The notes beneath the pieces are model-generated. The model made no database searches. It saw only the letters and a program-made list of their open reading frames with translations, and had not been told where the DNA came from. Shown here piece by piece: positions 25,021 to 37,738 of a stretch of 64,000 nucleotides of DNA. A program made the position numbers and the translations under genes. How positions within the stretch are numbered: the first letter of the stretch is position 1; every line of letters starts with the position of its first letter. The DNA comes from Thuidium tamariscinum (Eukaryota > Streptophyta > Bryopsida > Hypnales > Thuidiaceae), in assembly GCA_947034885.2 (NCBI GenBank), contig OX344752.2:11346001-11410000 (forward strand), written 5' to 3'.

Positions 25021-25315
25021 GTCTTGAAGCTTGGGATGAAGTTGAGCTTTAGCAACAATACAAGCAACAATATCAACCCTCATTATTTGAATGGATATTT
25101 ACATTACTTGAATTTTGTTAAATTTAGTATTTTTTTTAATATTTGATTTTCATATATTTGGATTAATCATGAATTCTTGAATTTTCACCAAGTTTTATAC
25201 ACAATTGATTATGACAATATAATTGTATTAGTTCATAGGGAGGATATTCAACATCCTTAAGGACTTGCTACAACCAATGAAATTCTTTAGTAGCAACAAT
25301 AACAACTACATAGTC
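25021..25315. other. Gene-free spacer
   Basis: AT-rich sequence between the right end of the Mutator-like element and the left end of the DDE transposon. Nothing else was seen. Confidence 0.35.
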
Positions 25316-28300
25316 GGGTGATTGCAAGAAACACTTGTCCTTTTTCTTGTCCCCTTGACCTTGCACGGGTGGTTTTTGGGTCATAACTTTTGCAATTTTT
25401 CTTCGTTTGGCTTGAGATGTGAAATGAAGGTAAATAAAAAAGTTTTTGATGTTGTGTAATTTTTTCAACTTTTTGAAAATTAGTTTACTATTTTTAAACT
25501 GCCCCCGATTGGGTGTCTACTTTGGCCATTTTGAAGGTTTTTAGTCCTATTTTTGACTCAAAAAAGCGATTTTGGAGCCATAAATTGGACATGCAGGAGA
25601 ATTAGGAAGACTTAAGGGATTGACGCTGAGTTTTTCTTATTCAAGTGAAGTGTGAGGTGTGCACATGTGGTCAAAGTGGTCACTGTTTGCACAAACTTCA
25701 CGATCACGAAAAGAAAAAAAATAGGGAATTTTTTGTTGGAATCTGAGCACAATTACATTTAGGAAAATGGATTTTTTTCTTTTATTTTTTTGGATTTTTT
25801 TCGAATTACTAAAAATGAAAACATCTCACTGTCCCTTTTTGGCTATTTTCGCTTGCCTCGCGCCTATGCAATACTTTGGGGGAATCCATAAGACCTTGTA
25901 GGACTACATAGGACTCAGTAATACAGCTACGGGAAACATCTGTCAGGACCACTATCAGAAACCTTAATAACATCGAGCAGCGGAACATTCAGTTATTGGC
26001 AGTTGAACAACTGGTATTTTCAGAACGATCTGAATGCCGCCGTTCTTGGAAGGTATGCAGGACGTAGCGTCATCAAATTTCCTAGGCGAAGGGAACATAC
26101 TGCTCATGAAATTTTTTTTAGGTTTTGCAACGCCATTGTGATGCCATGCAGCGCAATCGAGATCTGTCGGACCGCCCATGGCCGAATACGCGGCTCGCAG
26201 ACGAAGGAGCCCGACGAGAAGAACGGCAGAGACAATGGAGAGAGAAACAACAACGATACCGTGCAAGGCAAAGGGAGCGTCAGGAGATGGAAGTCGACCA
26301 AGATAGGCGCCACCATGAGGAAGATGACAACTTGCGGTCTCGGGCAACGCTGCATAGAAGGGCTGCGGAGTTCTCGAGGGACCTAATTTGGCACCTTGAA
26401 AGACTAGGTGACGACGACATCAAGGCTGTAGTTCTTGACATGGTTTTCAAAAATCAAGCTGTGAGGATGCTCATACCTGATTACTATCCGTCGCCGGAAG
26501 ACGCTAGAGCACAGCGTGACATCTTGTAGAACATTAGGCTAGACTTGCAGGCAATGAAGGTTCCTCACTGTAGCGGCATGTTGGCAAGGAAGCGAGCGAT
26601 TTTAGAAGCTGTTGTATCGGACGTGGAAACCGATTCATGGCGATTCCCCAACATTCTTGGAACTAGGAGGCAAAATCTTGTTTCAGCTGTGCAAAGGCTT
26701 CAGGATGCTGGCACGGAGAGTTCTTCGCGGTTCACAGTGCCTAGCAGGAAGAAGCGTGAAGGAGGAATTGCGGAGGAGGTGCGGGAACTTGTCATTCTGT
26801 GGTGGACCGAAGAAACTAGGGTGTGCCCGAATCGGAAGCAAGTTCGAAAGAGAAGACTGGGCCGAAAGCAGTATGAAAAACACGCTGCACATCTTCTGCT
26901 TGAAAGTCAGGCGAGATTTCCTCCCCTATGCAATAGCAATTGTAGTGTTTCATTGTGTCTTGTTTGTGTCTTTACTCAGTACCGAGGACTCCACACATTG
27001 CTAGCAATGCAGGTATTGTTGCACAGCACAGCTGCTTGTACCATGCCTTTCACGTTGCTTCTAGCGTACCATTCTGTCGCTTACGATTTTATTATTCCTA
27101 CTGCATGAGGGTGGAGAATAGAATTCCTTCATTGTCTAGGTTCCTTTGTGACGACGACATCACTTCTCATGTGCTCTTAGTGCCCATGAGTTCTGTCGAC
27201 TACTTTCAATTCTGGAAGTCCAAGTCATGTTTTTGGCATGCACAAATAGTACGTAACAGTCACTTCTCATATAGCATATGTTCTCAATAGGGGTGTGTGA
27301 TCCTACTGAATAAGTCCTACACCGCAAGCATGTAACCAACACCTTGTACTATCATCGTTGTCATTGAGGTCCATGTACGGTAAACCATACCTTACCTTAG
27401 ACAATGTAGTACCGTCAAAGCTCCCCGCATGTTCATAGCATATGTTCCAGTCCTTGGAACACATGGTCATTGACTCCTCTCCTCCTACTTTCTAGATGGA
27501 AGACGAACACAAAGTCCTCCTAGCGCTAAGCAAGAAAAGTAAAGCATTGCCTCCCTTTTTTGAGGCAGTGCTAACGCTATCTCAGTATCAAGACTAGCCT
27601 TGATATCACTTGCCCTCTACGTATTGCACATGGAAGCGCATGCCAGAAGATGGTGCATTCCTTCTAGTACCCTGCTTCAGTAAACTTAGTGACCTCCGCC
27701 TATGCAAATAGTCATCGGTAGTTCGAAGTCGTCCTCTCTGAACGCTTCCGGTCATTATGAGTACCGTCCATCTAAAGCCCCTCTGCTTCTTCCCATTTCT
27801 GAAGGACGGCTTACATTCCTTTTATACTAAAGAAATACTCAGTAGGACCCCTGATGCCTACCACATTGCCATGTAAACCACTACATTTTTTCATGTTACG
27901 TACCACCGCTTCAAAACACTTGGGGACTACATGGTATTGCACACTCAGTACAGGCTTCGTTTTGGAAGTATTCAATGACGCTTCAGGTCCATACTAACAA
28001 TGGATTCATCTTCCTTTGTTGTCCACGAGGACAACACAGGAGTCTCTCAAAGCGTCCGCTCTAAACAGAGTCCTCCTCGAAGCAGTCACTACCTCCTTTT
28101 ACTCATGGTAAGATGTAAAGGTACATCTTCTCTTACGTGCTTCCTGCTTGCAATAGTGTTTGTAAGTGTACCATAGTACTTTAAACCTAGTACTAATTCT
28201 CCATGCCTACTACCCGACAGATAATAACGGGCATCAACAGTCCTACGTGATATACGTAACGCACTTCCTGGATTACGTAGTACTAACATCGAGTACTTTC

Positions 28301-31168
28301 ACAGATCTGTAGTGATGTCAGGTTGAACTTGAAAGACATGTAGTATTATGTCCGAGTACTATTGCTCACAGACAGTCGGCGTGTGCAGGTTGATTTATAC
28401 AAATGCTTCGTCGAACTTCACTCTCAATGTCCGATTATGCTGCGGTCCTTCATCAAGTTACGCCCTTTCTTCATCATCAGGTGTAAAGAACGTAATGTCT
28501 GCTGTTGTAGGTACCACATTCAAGTGCTCTTTCTACTTGAGGCTCTGAATGCTTTTCGTGATCCTAGGCATGGGGCCCACACCTTATTCCGGTGCATTTG
28601 CCAATGCACCGTTTGTGGCTCCAACGTTGAAGGCATCTGCCAAGTCGGTGGTAGCTGCTTCTCAGGTGTGACGTCCTTATGGATGTCCATCCTCTGTGAC
28701 AAAGCAGAGGACGCAGAATTCCACAATTTGAGGTACTTTGAACTGAAAATCCCTTCTAGTAGTCTTCACATGCTGTTGAACGTGCCATCTCCGATCCTGC
28801 ACCATGCCTTGCTTCCGATTTGTAGTCACGTTCATTTACGACATCAAGGAACCAAGTCACTGTAAAATCATGTAAGAAGTGGAACGTCAATTTTTTTCCA
28901 CTTTATAAGTGCTTGCAGTGCCTTCCACCACCATTGCTTCAAGATGGAACCTCTCTCCATGCGGTCCTTTATATCACAAACAGCAGATATTTGCTATTAC
29001 TTTGGACTGATTGAACATTACTAACTTCCACTTCCTACTACACTGCTGCAGCTGCTTGTCGGGATCCTGTTCCTTGTGCGGAGTCCACAAGTTTGCCCTT
29101 TGCCCACAGGAAAGAGTGGATGGACCAGGGTGCACCATCAAGTGGAAAAAATTTGAGTACGTGGTGGATGGAGCATCGGATTCACAGATAGCCCGCAAAC
29201 GCATCACAGAGGTCACTTTAACGACTTCATTCACTGTTTTCATGGACTTCTTGAAGCCGACTCTGCAGCGCTTTGTGTATCACAACTTCTGTGCTCGTTG
29301 GCAAACCGAGCAAGATAAACTAGCTAAAGAAAGCTTGTCTAGTACTGCCATACTAACACACATAGATTTCGCTGAGAATTACACTTTCCAAGTGCAAAAC
29401 GAAATCCAGTCCATGTATTATCATTCGACTCAGATAACAATTATGGTTCAAGTTGTCTACCGTGTGCATGTGGTGGACGACGGAATCGATGCCATGCCAG
29501 AGCTCGTTCGAGAAACCCACTATTGGATATTGGATGACAAGTCTCATGACACGCTTTTCGTCCAACACTGTCTCTTGCGGCACTGGCAGTGGTTACAGTC
29601 GCGTGGCTACACGCCGGACACGCACATTGTTTTCAGTGACGGCTGCTCAGCACAGTTCAAAGGTGCACGATCTCTGTACTTTGTTGCTAGGTATGTGTCT
29701 TGCTAAGTATTTCAATTCAACTATTGCTTCTACTGACCTACTACTTTCGCTTCTCATGAAACAGTGCACCAGGGGAGTACTACTTAGTACAACATTGTCA
29801 ATGCTTTCTTTCACCTTTGTTATGATGTCAGTGATGAACTTTCTGTTCATTCCCGGAGAAACAATGTGAGATGGCAGCACATTCGTCTCATCCTAGCTCA
29901 CCCACCGTACTACTTGCTGTGACACTTGCCCATGTACCCTTCTTTGACGGGAAGATGAAAAATGCTATGGAATTTTTTGGGGTCTGGTCATGGCAAGGGT
30001 GAGTGGGATGGTGCCGACGTTGTCGTCAAGAGGGCGTTGTGATCAAAGCAGCTAATGAATCCTAACCGACAACTTCAAAATGCACGTGATTGCGTTATGT
30101 TCCTTGATGCCACTATGGCGGGTCCTGTCCCGGTCCGCAATGGATGCATCAGGTGAGGACATAGCGGACTGCAATTTCATAAGTTGCACTTCTACATTAC
30201 TTTCTCTAATTCACATTCTTGTAATGCACTTTCTGGATATGCTTCAAGAATTTGTCATTGTGCTCTTCATAGTGCTTATACTGTGCACCCTTCGGCACCT
30301 GCAATTGTATTTCACAGCCGTAGCTTTTTACGTAGCATGCCTTCAGAAGGTAGTACACAACTGGAGTGGCATGGGTACAATATTAGCCAATTTTGGAGGC
30401 TCCTCACACTTCCTTACTTTGTGAACACTGGCCAATGTGTTCTACAGATCTTTCCGTTACTTCCATCTTGTTGATGTGCATGACGTGGATCGAAGCTCGG
30501 CGCATGGATGTCGGCAGATAAAAGGATCTTCGAAGCTACATTCCGTGTTAGCACCCGATGTTGGCGACCCCACTAAAATATTGGTAAGAACGCTTTCTTG
30601 CTTCTGTGGACCTTGCCTGGAGGGAGAATTCCACAACTGCGACCAGAAGTCATACGTGCAGCCTTAGAGGGTTCACAAGGTCGAACCAGTGAATGTACAG
30701 TATGCACAGGCTATAATTGAAGCAGAAAACGAGGAAGATGAAGAGCCTTGGGAATTTGAAGAGGATGAGGACCGCATGGGCGACTTGGTGCAACCTGGTG
30801 ATAATTTTGCCATACCCGCTGAAGCTGATAATGAAGAAGGTGTTTCCTTCTACATTCTCCAGTGCCAAGTAGCAAAACACATTGTAGAAGAAGACTTTGA
30901 GTGCGAATGGGGTGCTAAATTTAAACAAGGTGACTACACCATCACTGGAACGTACTATCAGAAGTGGGGTAGGCCAACCTCTCAGAACTATGTGTACTTG
31001 AAGGACTCTAGGCCTGCCCATATAAACGCTGACTTAGTACTAGCTTGCAAATTCCAAATGCTGCCAAGAGCGCATAGAGTGAAGGGAGGTGATCCTGTGT
31101 ACTCACTACCAACTAAGAGTACTGATGTCATTATGTGTGCGCTTGGGGAATACCAAGACTGCCACTGA
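25316..31168 (+). mobile_element. DDE transposon, left end plus transposase body
   Basis: The left terminus is GGGTGATTGCAAGAAACAC at 25316. The following 600 bp (to about 25900) match, in order, the reversed right half of the 746-bp element at 5757-6502, which has both termini. This ties the transposase frames at 26.1-31.2 kb to that terminal repeat. A matching right terminus was not found downstream, so the right end is deleted, displaced or too diverged. A lone relic of the same left end, in the same orientation, begins at 33241. Confidence 0.75.
26125..31168 (+). pseudogene. DFAENY-family DDE transposase, three in-frame stops
   Basis: Pieces read in one order. An arginine/glutamate-rich N-terminal segment at 26125-26900 has TAG at 26527-26529 and ends in WWTEETRVCPNRKQVRKR. 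After a large gap comes 28390-28732 (FIKLRPFFIIRCKERN, CCCRYHIQVLFLLEALN). A GT-AG intron joins it to 29052-29692, with NLSCLSGSCSLCGVHK across the join, then IDFAENYTFQVQNEIQS, SHDTLFVQ and VFSDGCSAQFKGARS. About 29960-30152 gives GSGHGKGEWDGADVVVKRA, then TGA at 30040-30042. An AG-GT join to 30448 leads to RSFRYFHLVDV, IKGSSKLHSV, LSCFCGPC, then TAG at 30665-30667 and an acidic tail to 31168. DFAENY, FSDG and the acidic residue after GHGKG are the likely metal-binding set (inference). The family is familiar from many uncharacterised animal and plant proteins. The few disabling changes suggest recent decay. Confidence 0.82.
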
Positions 31169-32534
31169 CTACATGATTACCTTCCAATTGCCTCTTATGC
31201 AACGTTTACAATTTCATTTTTAACTTCTTCACTTTAGTTACAGAAGATATGATGTTGTAAATGTTAGAAGTGTAGGCTGCTTATTCAATCTTGACGATGG
31301 CTTTGAAAATGAGCAACACTTGTACTTTCCTCATAGAGGGCAAAATGAAGGCATGGTTACCTTGAAATAGTGTATTGAATTGCCTAAGACAATGCATACT
31401 CTCAACATTGAGAATTCCAAGGGCAATTCTTGAAACACAGTGCTCGTTGTCTCTCCTACCACTCCATTTTTACTATCTATTGTTTAGTGCAAGAAACAAG
31501 TAGTAACTATGGAAGTTCACATTTACATTTTCCATAACATATCCCACCTTCAAACTCGAATGAGAAGAAGAGTTCTGTAGAATGGTCTTATCCTTTCACA
31601 TTTTTGTCCATCCATCATTTTACACATTTGTATCTATAGTATATGCTTCCATCTTTTTTTTATTTATCCTTTGCAAGATGCAAATTTCAAATTTTTTAAA
31701 TTTTGGTCCATTAAAATATTCAGACAATTATAGTTTTATTGTAATTCTCTTGCAATTGCTGCATTAACGTGAATTCCATGGAGGGGGGATCATGTGCAAC
31801 CCCATTTTTTTTTGGGAACCGAAATCCATTTATTTTCAACTAATTACCTGGTCCCTATTATTATTATTATTATTATTATTATTGAAAATTATTTTTATTA
31901 TTATTTCATTACATATTGATGAATCATTTAACACCATCTAATTCTTTATAATTTTTGAGGATGGCGCACCTTCAATTTCCTTCCTTCACTATAACATGAA
32001 GAAATCTTGTAAAGAAAATAAAAAGCTTTTATGAAAACAGGAAGTCATCATACAAGCTTGTTTGAAACCTAAATCACCTTATTCTATTACCATAAGACTT
32101 ACATCTAAAGGAACTTCCTTTGAAATGGGGAATTTTTACCCTTTCCAAGCTTACCAGTGTGTCATTCTTAGTACGCAACCTGTTTCGCAATATACCGTAC
32201 AGTCCTAAGTCGTAAATGTAAGGCACTTCTTCCATGTAGCTACAATTCTAATCCTAAACATTACACTAGAAATGAAGCATCGTAACCTCTATGTCTACGT
32301 ATACCCAAGTTTTTTTCCTCTTTGCATCCCACTTCCAATTAGTCTTTCCATTCTAGCAATTCTTTCATGATCATTTTTTTTTTTTACTCTTCCCATTTTT
32401 TTTGCTCATGCAATTTCATAAGGATTATTTCTGGTTTTCTAATCCACTTCCAAATTTGTGTTCTCCCAGTCTATACTTATACCAAGTATAATTTCGGTTT
32501 GGATTACACTTTCCAATTTTTTTCCATTTGGGCA
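31169..32534. other. Gene-free sequence with ATT microsatellite
   Basis: No gene is supported. A perfect ATT trinucleotide run of about 28 bp lies at 31856-31883. T-rich tracts dominate the rest, and the right end of the DDE transposon was searched for here without success. Confidence 0.5.
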
Positions 32535-32818
32535 CATAAGAGGACTTCTCAGGGCTTTGAGAGACCATTTCAGCCCTATTCCCCAATCTATGAACTAGTT
32601 AGATTAAATAATAATAATAAAATAATTTAAAATATTGAATTATTATAAATAAAAAAATTCAGAATTTTATCTTATTTTATTTTTTAAATATTTATTAAAG
32701 TTTCATATCGGATGTGGGAGTTTCTTGGTCACATTAGGTTGCCTCTACGGTAGCTTTCAACGAGTTCCCACGGTCTAGAAACTCGTACTCCTCTACACCA
32801 TTTGGAAATCCTCTTATG
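32535..32818. mobile_element. CATAAGAGGA-terminal MITE, second copy (284 bp)
   Basis: The termini CATAAGAGGA and AATCCTCTTATG are inverted. The AT-rich core and the CGAGTTCCCACGG...GAAACTCG block match the copy at 23817-24159. Confidence 0.72.
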
Positions 32819-33240
32819 ATTCCTTCATGTGCAGTCATTTTTCACTTCACTTGCACTTCCCTTTTTTTTCTCCTCCACCTATTTCATAAGGATTATTTTT
32901 GGTTTTCTAGTGCTCTTCTAATTTTTTTCCTATCCTAGTCTACACTCACGCCAAGTATTCTTTCTCTTTGAATTCCACTTCCCAATTTTTTTCATCCAGT
33001 AGAATTAGTCCTTCATGGTATTTTTTCTTTTTCACTTATATGTGAATTGTGCAATTCCTTCCTTTGAACTAACATTTGCAAAGTCATAGTGACCTTCATT
33101 ATAAATAGATACTAGAGAATAAGATTTAAGGAAAATTGTATTGAATTGTGGTTGAGGTTCTTTTTCCTACATTTTTATGTGCATAGGTAGCTCCAATATG
33201 AGTGTCATTATCTTGTTCTGCAATTTTTTTTTAATAGAAA

Positions 33241-33450
33241 ATTGCAAGAAACACTTGTCATTTTTCTTGTCCCCTTGACCTTTATTAGGTAGTTATTGGC
33301 TTATGAATTGTTCATCTTTAGTTTGTTTGATTTAAAATTTGGAATGAAGGTGCATAAGAAAGTTTCACATGTTGTGTAATATTTTAATTTTAAAAAGAAT
33401 AATTCTAGTATTTAAGAATTCGCCCTCATTGGATCTTGGGTACATCACTC
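33241..33450 (+). repeat. Relic of a GGGTGATTGC element left end
   Basis: ATTGCAAGAAACACTTGTCA followed by the CTTGTCCCCTTGACC block and about 170 bp more match the start of the 25316 element in the same orientation. The outermost GGGTG is lost. Confidence 0.65.
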
Positions 33451-33899
33451 TTTGTATATTTTATACCCCCCCCCCGTAAGGCAAGAGGGTATTTTTTAGG
33501 GAGTTATTTAGCACCTTAATTTAATATGAAGCCCCCTATAATAATCTAATTTGGAAAAGTGACCTATATTAGTGCACCCTATCATTACTTATATTACCCT
33601 TGGGCATTGAAATTAATGTATGCTAAATTACTTATAAAGAAAAAAATGAATGCAAAAGCTAATGAAAAACAAAAGTGTTAGAGGACAAATTAAAGATGAT
33701 ATATTTTTTTTCTACACCCTTTACGCACCCTTATACTCTTCAGAAGACAATACTGAGTGTAACTTTGTTTTTCTATGCCCAAGTTCTCCATTGTAAAGAC
33801 TTTGGATCATCCAAATTTGTGCTTTTCTTTGCATAACCTATTTTATGTAGTGAAGTCACTTTCTATAGTATGAGCAAGAGTGTGAGATATAAAATTTTC

Positions 33900-34165
33900 A
33901 CAGCCCTTTTTTCTCACACCCCATTCTTTTCACACCCTTTTTTATTTTACACATGAATTTTTTTCACACCCCCTTTTATTCCACTCCTTTTTATTCCACA
34001 CTCTTTTTTATTCCACACTCTTTTTTATTCCACACTCCATTCTTCTTGATTATACTCTTTTTTATTTCACACCCCATTTTCCTTAAAATTATACTGTTTT
34101 TTATTTCACACCCCATTTTTCTTAATTATACTCTTTTTTATTTCACACCCCTTTTTGGGGGGACA
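33900..34165. repeat. Pyrimidine-rich short tandem repeats
   Basis: Units of roughly 18-40 bp built on TTTTTTATTCCACACTC and TTTTTATTTCACACCCC repeat several times. The strand bias (C/T on plus) is the same as in the larger satellite just downstream. Confidence 0.6.
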
Positions 34166-34534
34166 CATGAATTTCCAATGTGTACATAGAGTAAAAGAAT
34201 TTCAAGTCCACATCATTAATTTAGGATACTTTACATTACTGAAGAACCCAATATTGCTAAGTGTGACGGAATACCTAATTTGAAATTAAATTAAAAAAAT
34301 TCAATTTTTTTTTAAAATTGCCACTTCCCATTTTCTTCCAGAAACCCCTATTTCATAAGTATAAAATTAGGGTTTGTGGTCCTCTTCGTACGCATTTGTT
34401 TCCAATCTCTCCTATTTATTTTTGGACTACACATCCTATTTTTTTTCTTTCGGCATTCCTGTCATGGTAATTTTCCCAATTCAATTGTACTTCCCATCTA
34501 TTCTAATCTTTCTTATACTTCTCATTTTTTTCGT

Positions 34535-35350
34535 TTCCACGGGCAATTCGTTTTTGCCAAATTTGTCCACAAATGCACTTCCCATTTTTTTTCCTTTGGT
34601 CATTTCTTTCACACTTCCCTTTTTTTTTCGTTTCCAAGGGCAATTCTTTTCGCCAATATCTTCCACAAATGCACTTCCCCTTTTTTTTTACTTTGGTCAT
34701 TTTTTTACACACTTCCCATTTTTTATACTCCCAAGGACTATTCTTTTTTGCCTATTTCTTCCACAGATGCACTTCCCATTTTTTTAACTTTGGTCATTTT
34801 TTTACACACTTCCCATTTTTTATACTCCCAAGGACTATTCTTTTTTGCCTATTTCTTCCACAAATACACTTCCCATTTTTTTTAACTTAGGTCATTTTTT
34901 TACACACTTCCCATTTTTTATACTCCCAAGGACTATTCTTTTTTGCCTATTTCTTCCACAGATGCACTTCCCATTTTTTTTAACTTTGGTCATTTTTTTA
35001 CACACTTCCCATTTTTTATACTCCCAAGGACTACTCTTTTTTGCCTATTTCTTCCACAGATGCACTTCCCATTTTTTTTCCTTCAGTCATTTCTTTCACA
35101 CTTCCCACTTTTCTTTTTGTTTCCAAGGGCAATTCTTTATTGCAAAATTTTTCCACAAATCCACTTCCCATTTTTTTTTCCTTTGATGATTTCTTTCACA
35201 CTTCCCATCTTTTTTGGTTTCCACGGGCAATTCATTTTGCAAAATTTTTCCACAAATCCACTTGCCATTTTTTTTTCCTTTCATCATTTCTTTCACAATT
35301 CCCACTTTATTTAATCTGTGTTTCGCTTCCCATTTTTTTCTGTTTCCAAA
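34535..35350. repeat. 97-bp satellite array, about 8 units
   Basis: The word CCACARATNCACTTCCC starts at about 34567, 34663, 34761, 34858, 34956, 35054, 35153 and 35250, a spacing of 96-99 bp. Each unit also carries TTTGGTCATTT, ACACTTCCCATTTTT and a CCAAGGRC block. The open frames across this array (up to about 170 codons) are artefacts of the near-multiple-of-three period and low-complexity composition. Confidence 0.88.
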
Positions 35351-35441
35351 GGCAATTCTCCTTCATGAATTCTCGAACCCACATCCACTTTCCATTTCTT
35401 TTTTCCTTTGGACAATTCTTTTGTGCATCGTCATTTTCTAA

Positions 35442-35545
35442 TAGGGTTTGGGGTTTTAGGGTTCAGGGTCAAGGTGGGTTTAGGGTCATTCTAGGATTTA
35501 GGGTTGATTTAGGGTTTAGGGTTGGTTTAGGGTGGGTTTTGTAAT
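35442..35545 (+). repeat. Degenerate interstitial telomere-type repeats
   Basis: About ten variants of TTTAGGG/TTAGGGTT occur within 100 bp, interspersed with short substitutions. They directly follow the 97-bp satellite. Confidence 0.75.
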
Positions 35546-36347
35546 AGGGTTTTGGGCATCTCTTTAAGTTCACATTCCTTTCCTCTAACACACTCTCCAT
35601 TCTATGTTTCCCTTTGTGGCATCTCTTTTAGGCCACTCATGCCCTCTAGCCACTCCATTGTATTTCTAATGGAGGCAATGTTTGGAGGATGTTGTATAAC
35701 TTATTTAGAAAGCCACATGTCTAAGGTATATGTGATTTAGGTTGCTTATGAAGATGTGGCAATTTGTGAGTATGGAATTCATTGCATAGGCCTTGTACTT
35801 CCTCTATGGAAGATGTGTGATGCAAATGCACCACATGGATTTGCAGAAAATGAACACGAAATGGAAACCAAAAATGAGGCCTGAGTGGAAAAACTAGGGC
35901 CTGTCACCTACACTAAAATTTAAAAACTTTCAATGAAACTCATGAATTAAAGACATGCTGTCCATACCAGCAATGCACAGATATGGAAGTGGGACTACAT
36001 CCTTGCTTTCATTGCACGAGAATACTTTTATACAAAGGGGGCATGCAATACTTTAAGTACATGTTGTACATCGTAGTACACAATAGGACATGGGAAGTTA
36101 GCATGAGTATTATTATAGTACTCTTATATATAGGCAGTGTATATTGCAGCACTCAGAAAGATACAAAGAGGACTGCCATTACATACAGCAGTCCCATTTA
36201 TTTGAAGTTTCTTCACATATGTCTATAAGGTCAACTATAAACAAACACAGAATACTATACGGTTGCAATTTTCTTACAGTCTGAGTTACAGTTTTCTAAT
36301 CGGGCGTTTATAGCCGACCCTAAAAGCCTAAACCACCTTGTCCATGT
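35546..36347. other. Gene-free; 3' flank of the SUVR-like region
   Basis: No gene is supported. The last few hundred bases could be 3' UTR of the minus-strand SET-domain gene. Confidence 0.4.
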
Positions 36348-37738
36348 TCACTTACATCTGCAGGAAGCACTGCCACATTGACATTGGAAAGGTAAGACTT
36401 GACAATCTTCACGTGTGAACTCCACGCCATAATCCCATGTGATCTCTTTACCAGCTCCTATATCCCTGTTTGCAAAGAAAGCTACTTGCACACACAAATT
36501 TTGACGTATGTTACAATGTGGATGAAGCAACCTCAAAATCAAAAATAATTGGCAAAGAAAGCTGGAGACATTCGTTTCGGGACTCACATGGTATAGCGTG
36601 GGCAATGTACAACCTATCCAGACAAGCATGTCCATAGCATTTCCATCGCCACATCTGCATACCACAGCCAGTTCAGCGCTAGAGGAAAAAAGTATCTATA
36701 GACGATAAATTCAAGCTCTGCATATATAGAGGTCTCACCTGTGATTCATCCATCGTGCAACATTGGTGTACTGCGAAGAGTCAACGCATAACAATTCCTT
36801 GTCACTTTTGAAAGACTCCGACTGCCAATGCGCATCAAGGAAGAGTGTATACTCCGGACCAGTCTTCCGTTCAAGCAACTCCACATTGCTGACCACCTCG
36901 CACGCGAACTCAAATAAGAAGGTACCTTCGCGAAGCGGTTGCACTGTACAGATTCCCCAGCCCACTGCCACGCTCACAAAGTATACCTGTATGCACCAGG
37001 CCAACAAATGGAAGAAGAGTTATTGCTAGTGTAAGGCTATCTGCAGAGTTCGTAATGTATATTTTTGAGAAGCACTAAAGTGACATACCTCAAATTTCTG
37101 TCTCAACCCGTTCTGGACGACTCTATTTCCACAATGTGGACTGCAGAGACATGTATTTGTGCACTCTTGTATATAATCACGTTGCACGTGACCCGGACAG
37201 GCTCCTTTCCAATATCCCTTACAAAGAAATTCCCCACGGCAGTGAACCAATGCCGATCTTGTTCCATCTCTAATCTCCCTGAACTGTGCAAGTAGAGGTT
37301 GTAGAAGTCAGTAATAAGAAGGCAACAAAGTCCATATCGGCTATTGTACAAGAGAAGTATTACACAGGTACACAATATGACTTGCAAAAAATTGGAACAA
37401 AAGATACATGCACCTCAGAATTGGTGCTTGAATGAACGCACCTGCTTGATATACCGACTTTTTAACATTCCATCAGCAGTATACGCACAACCAGTGGAGA
37501 CGGAACAACACTGGCAGGTCCTCCTGTCATGAACACAAGTACCCCTACATGTATAACCCAGTTCTGTGGAAACACATGCCCGCAGAACCTTCCGAGGTAA
37601 AGAATGGTGCAATATTGGATTCCTCACATAAATGTAGGACGAGACGTCCCAATGTGGGGATCCCTCGAAGGCACCGAAGGTAGAGCACAGAATAGGAATG
37701 CTCTCACAACCTTGAGAGCAGTCGATGACAACAAAGCC
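36348..37738 (-). CDS. SUVR-type H3K9 methyltransferase, catalytic region (possibly truncated gene)
   Basis: Minus-strand exons: 37738-37442, 37283-37089, 36986-36739, 36654-36348, with GT-AG joins that keep frame. Exon 1 is pre-SET (VVIDCSQGCESIPI, GTCVHDRRTCQCC, AYTADGMLKSRYIKQ). Exon 2 completes pre-SET (CTNTCLCSPHCGNRVVQNG). Exon 3 begins SET (GWGICTVQPLREGTF, NVARWMNHR). Exon 4 holds the rest of SET (FANRDIGAGKEITWDYG) and post-SET (CQCGSASCRCK). Order and spacing match plant SUVR1/2/4 enzymes, which methylate histone H3 lysine 9 in the nucleus. The NH..C, WDY and zinc cysteines are present. Between YH and VAFF, exon 4 carries an extra 34 codons starting GTGAGT, see findings. No WIYLD-type N-terminus was found upstream, only a GC-rich minisatellite, so this may be a captured or truncated copy. 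Confidence 0.78.

Noticed and set aside
30650..31021. Minus-strand 123-codon ORF
   Set aside because: Antisense shadow of the transposase C-terminal acidic tail.
34374..35544. Several long overlapping plus-strand ORFs (100-170 codons) rich in phenylalanine and serine
   Set aside because: They run through the 97-bp satellite, are low-complexity and exist in several frames at once.
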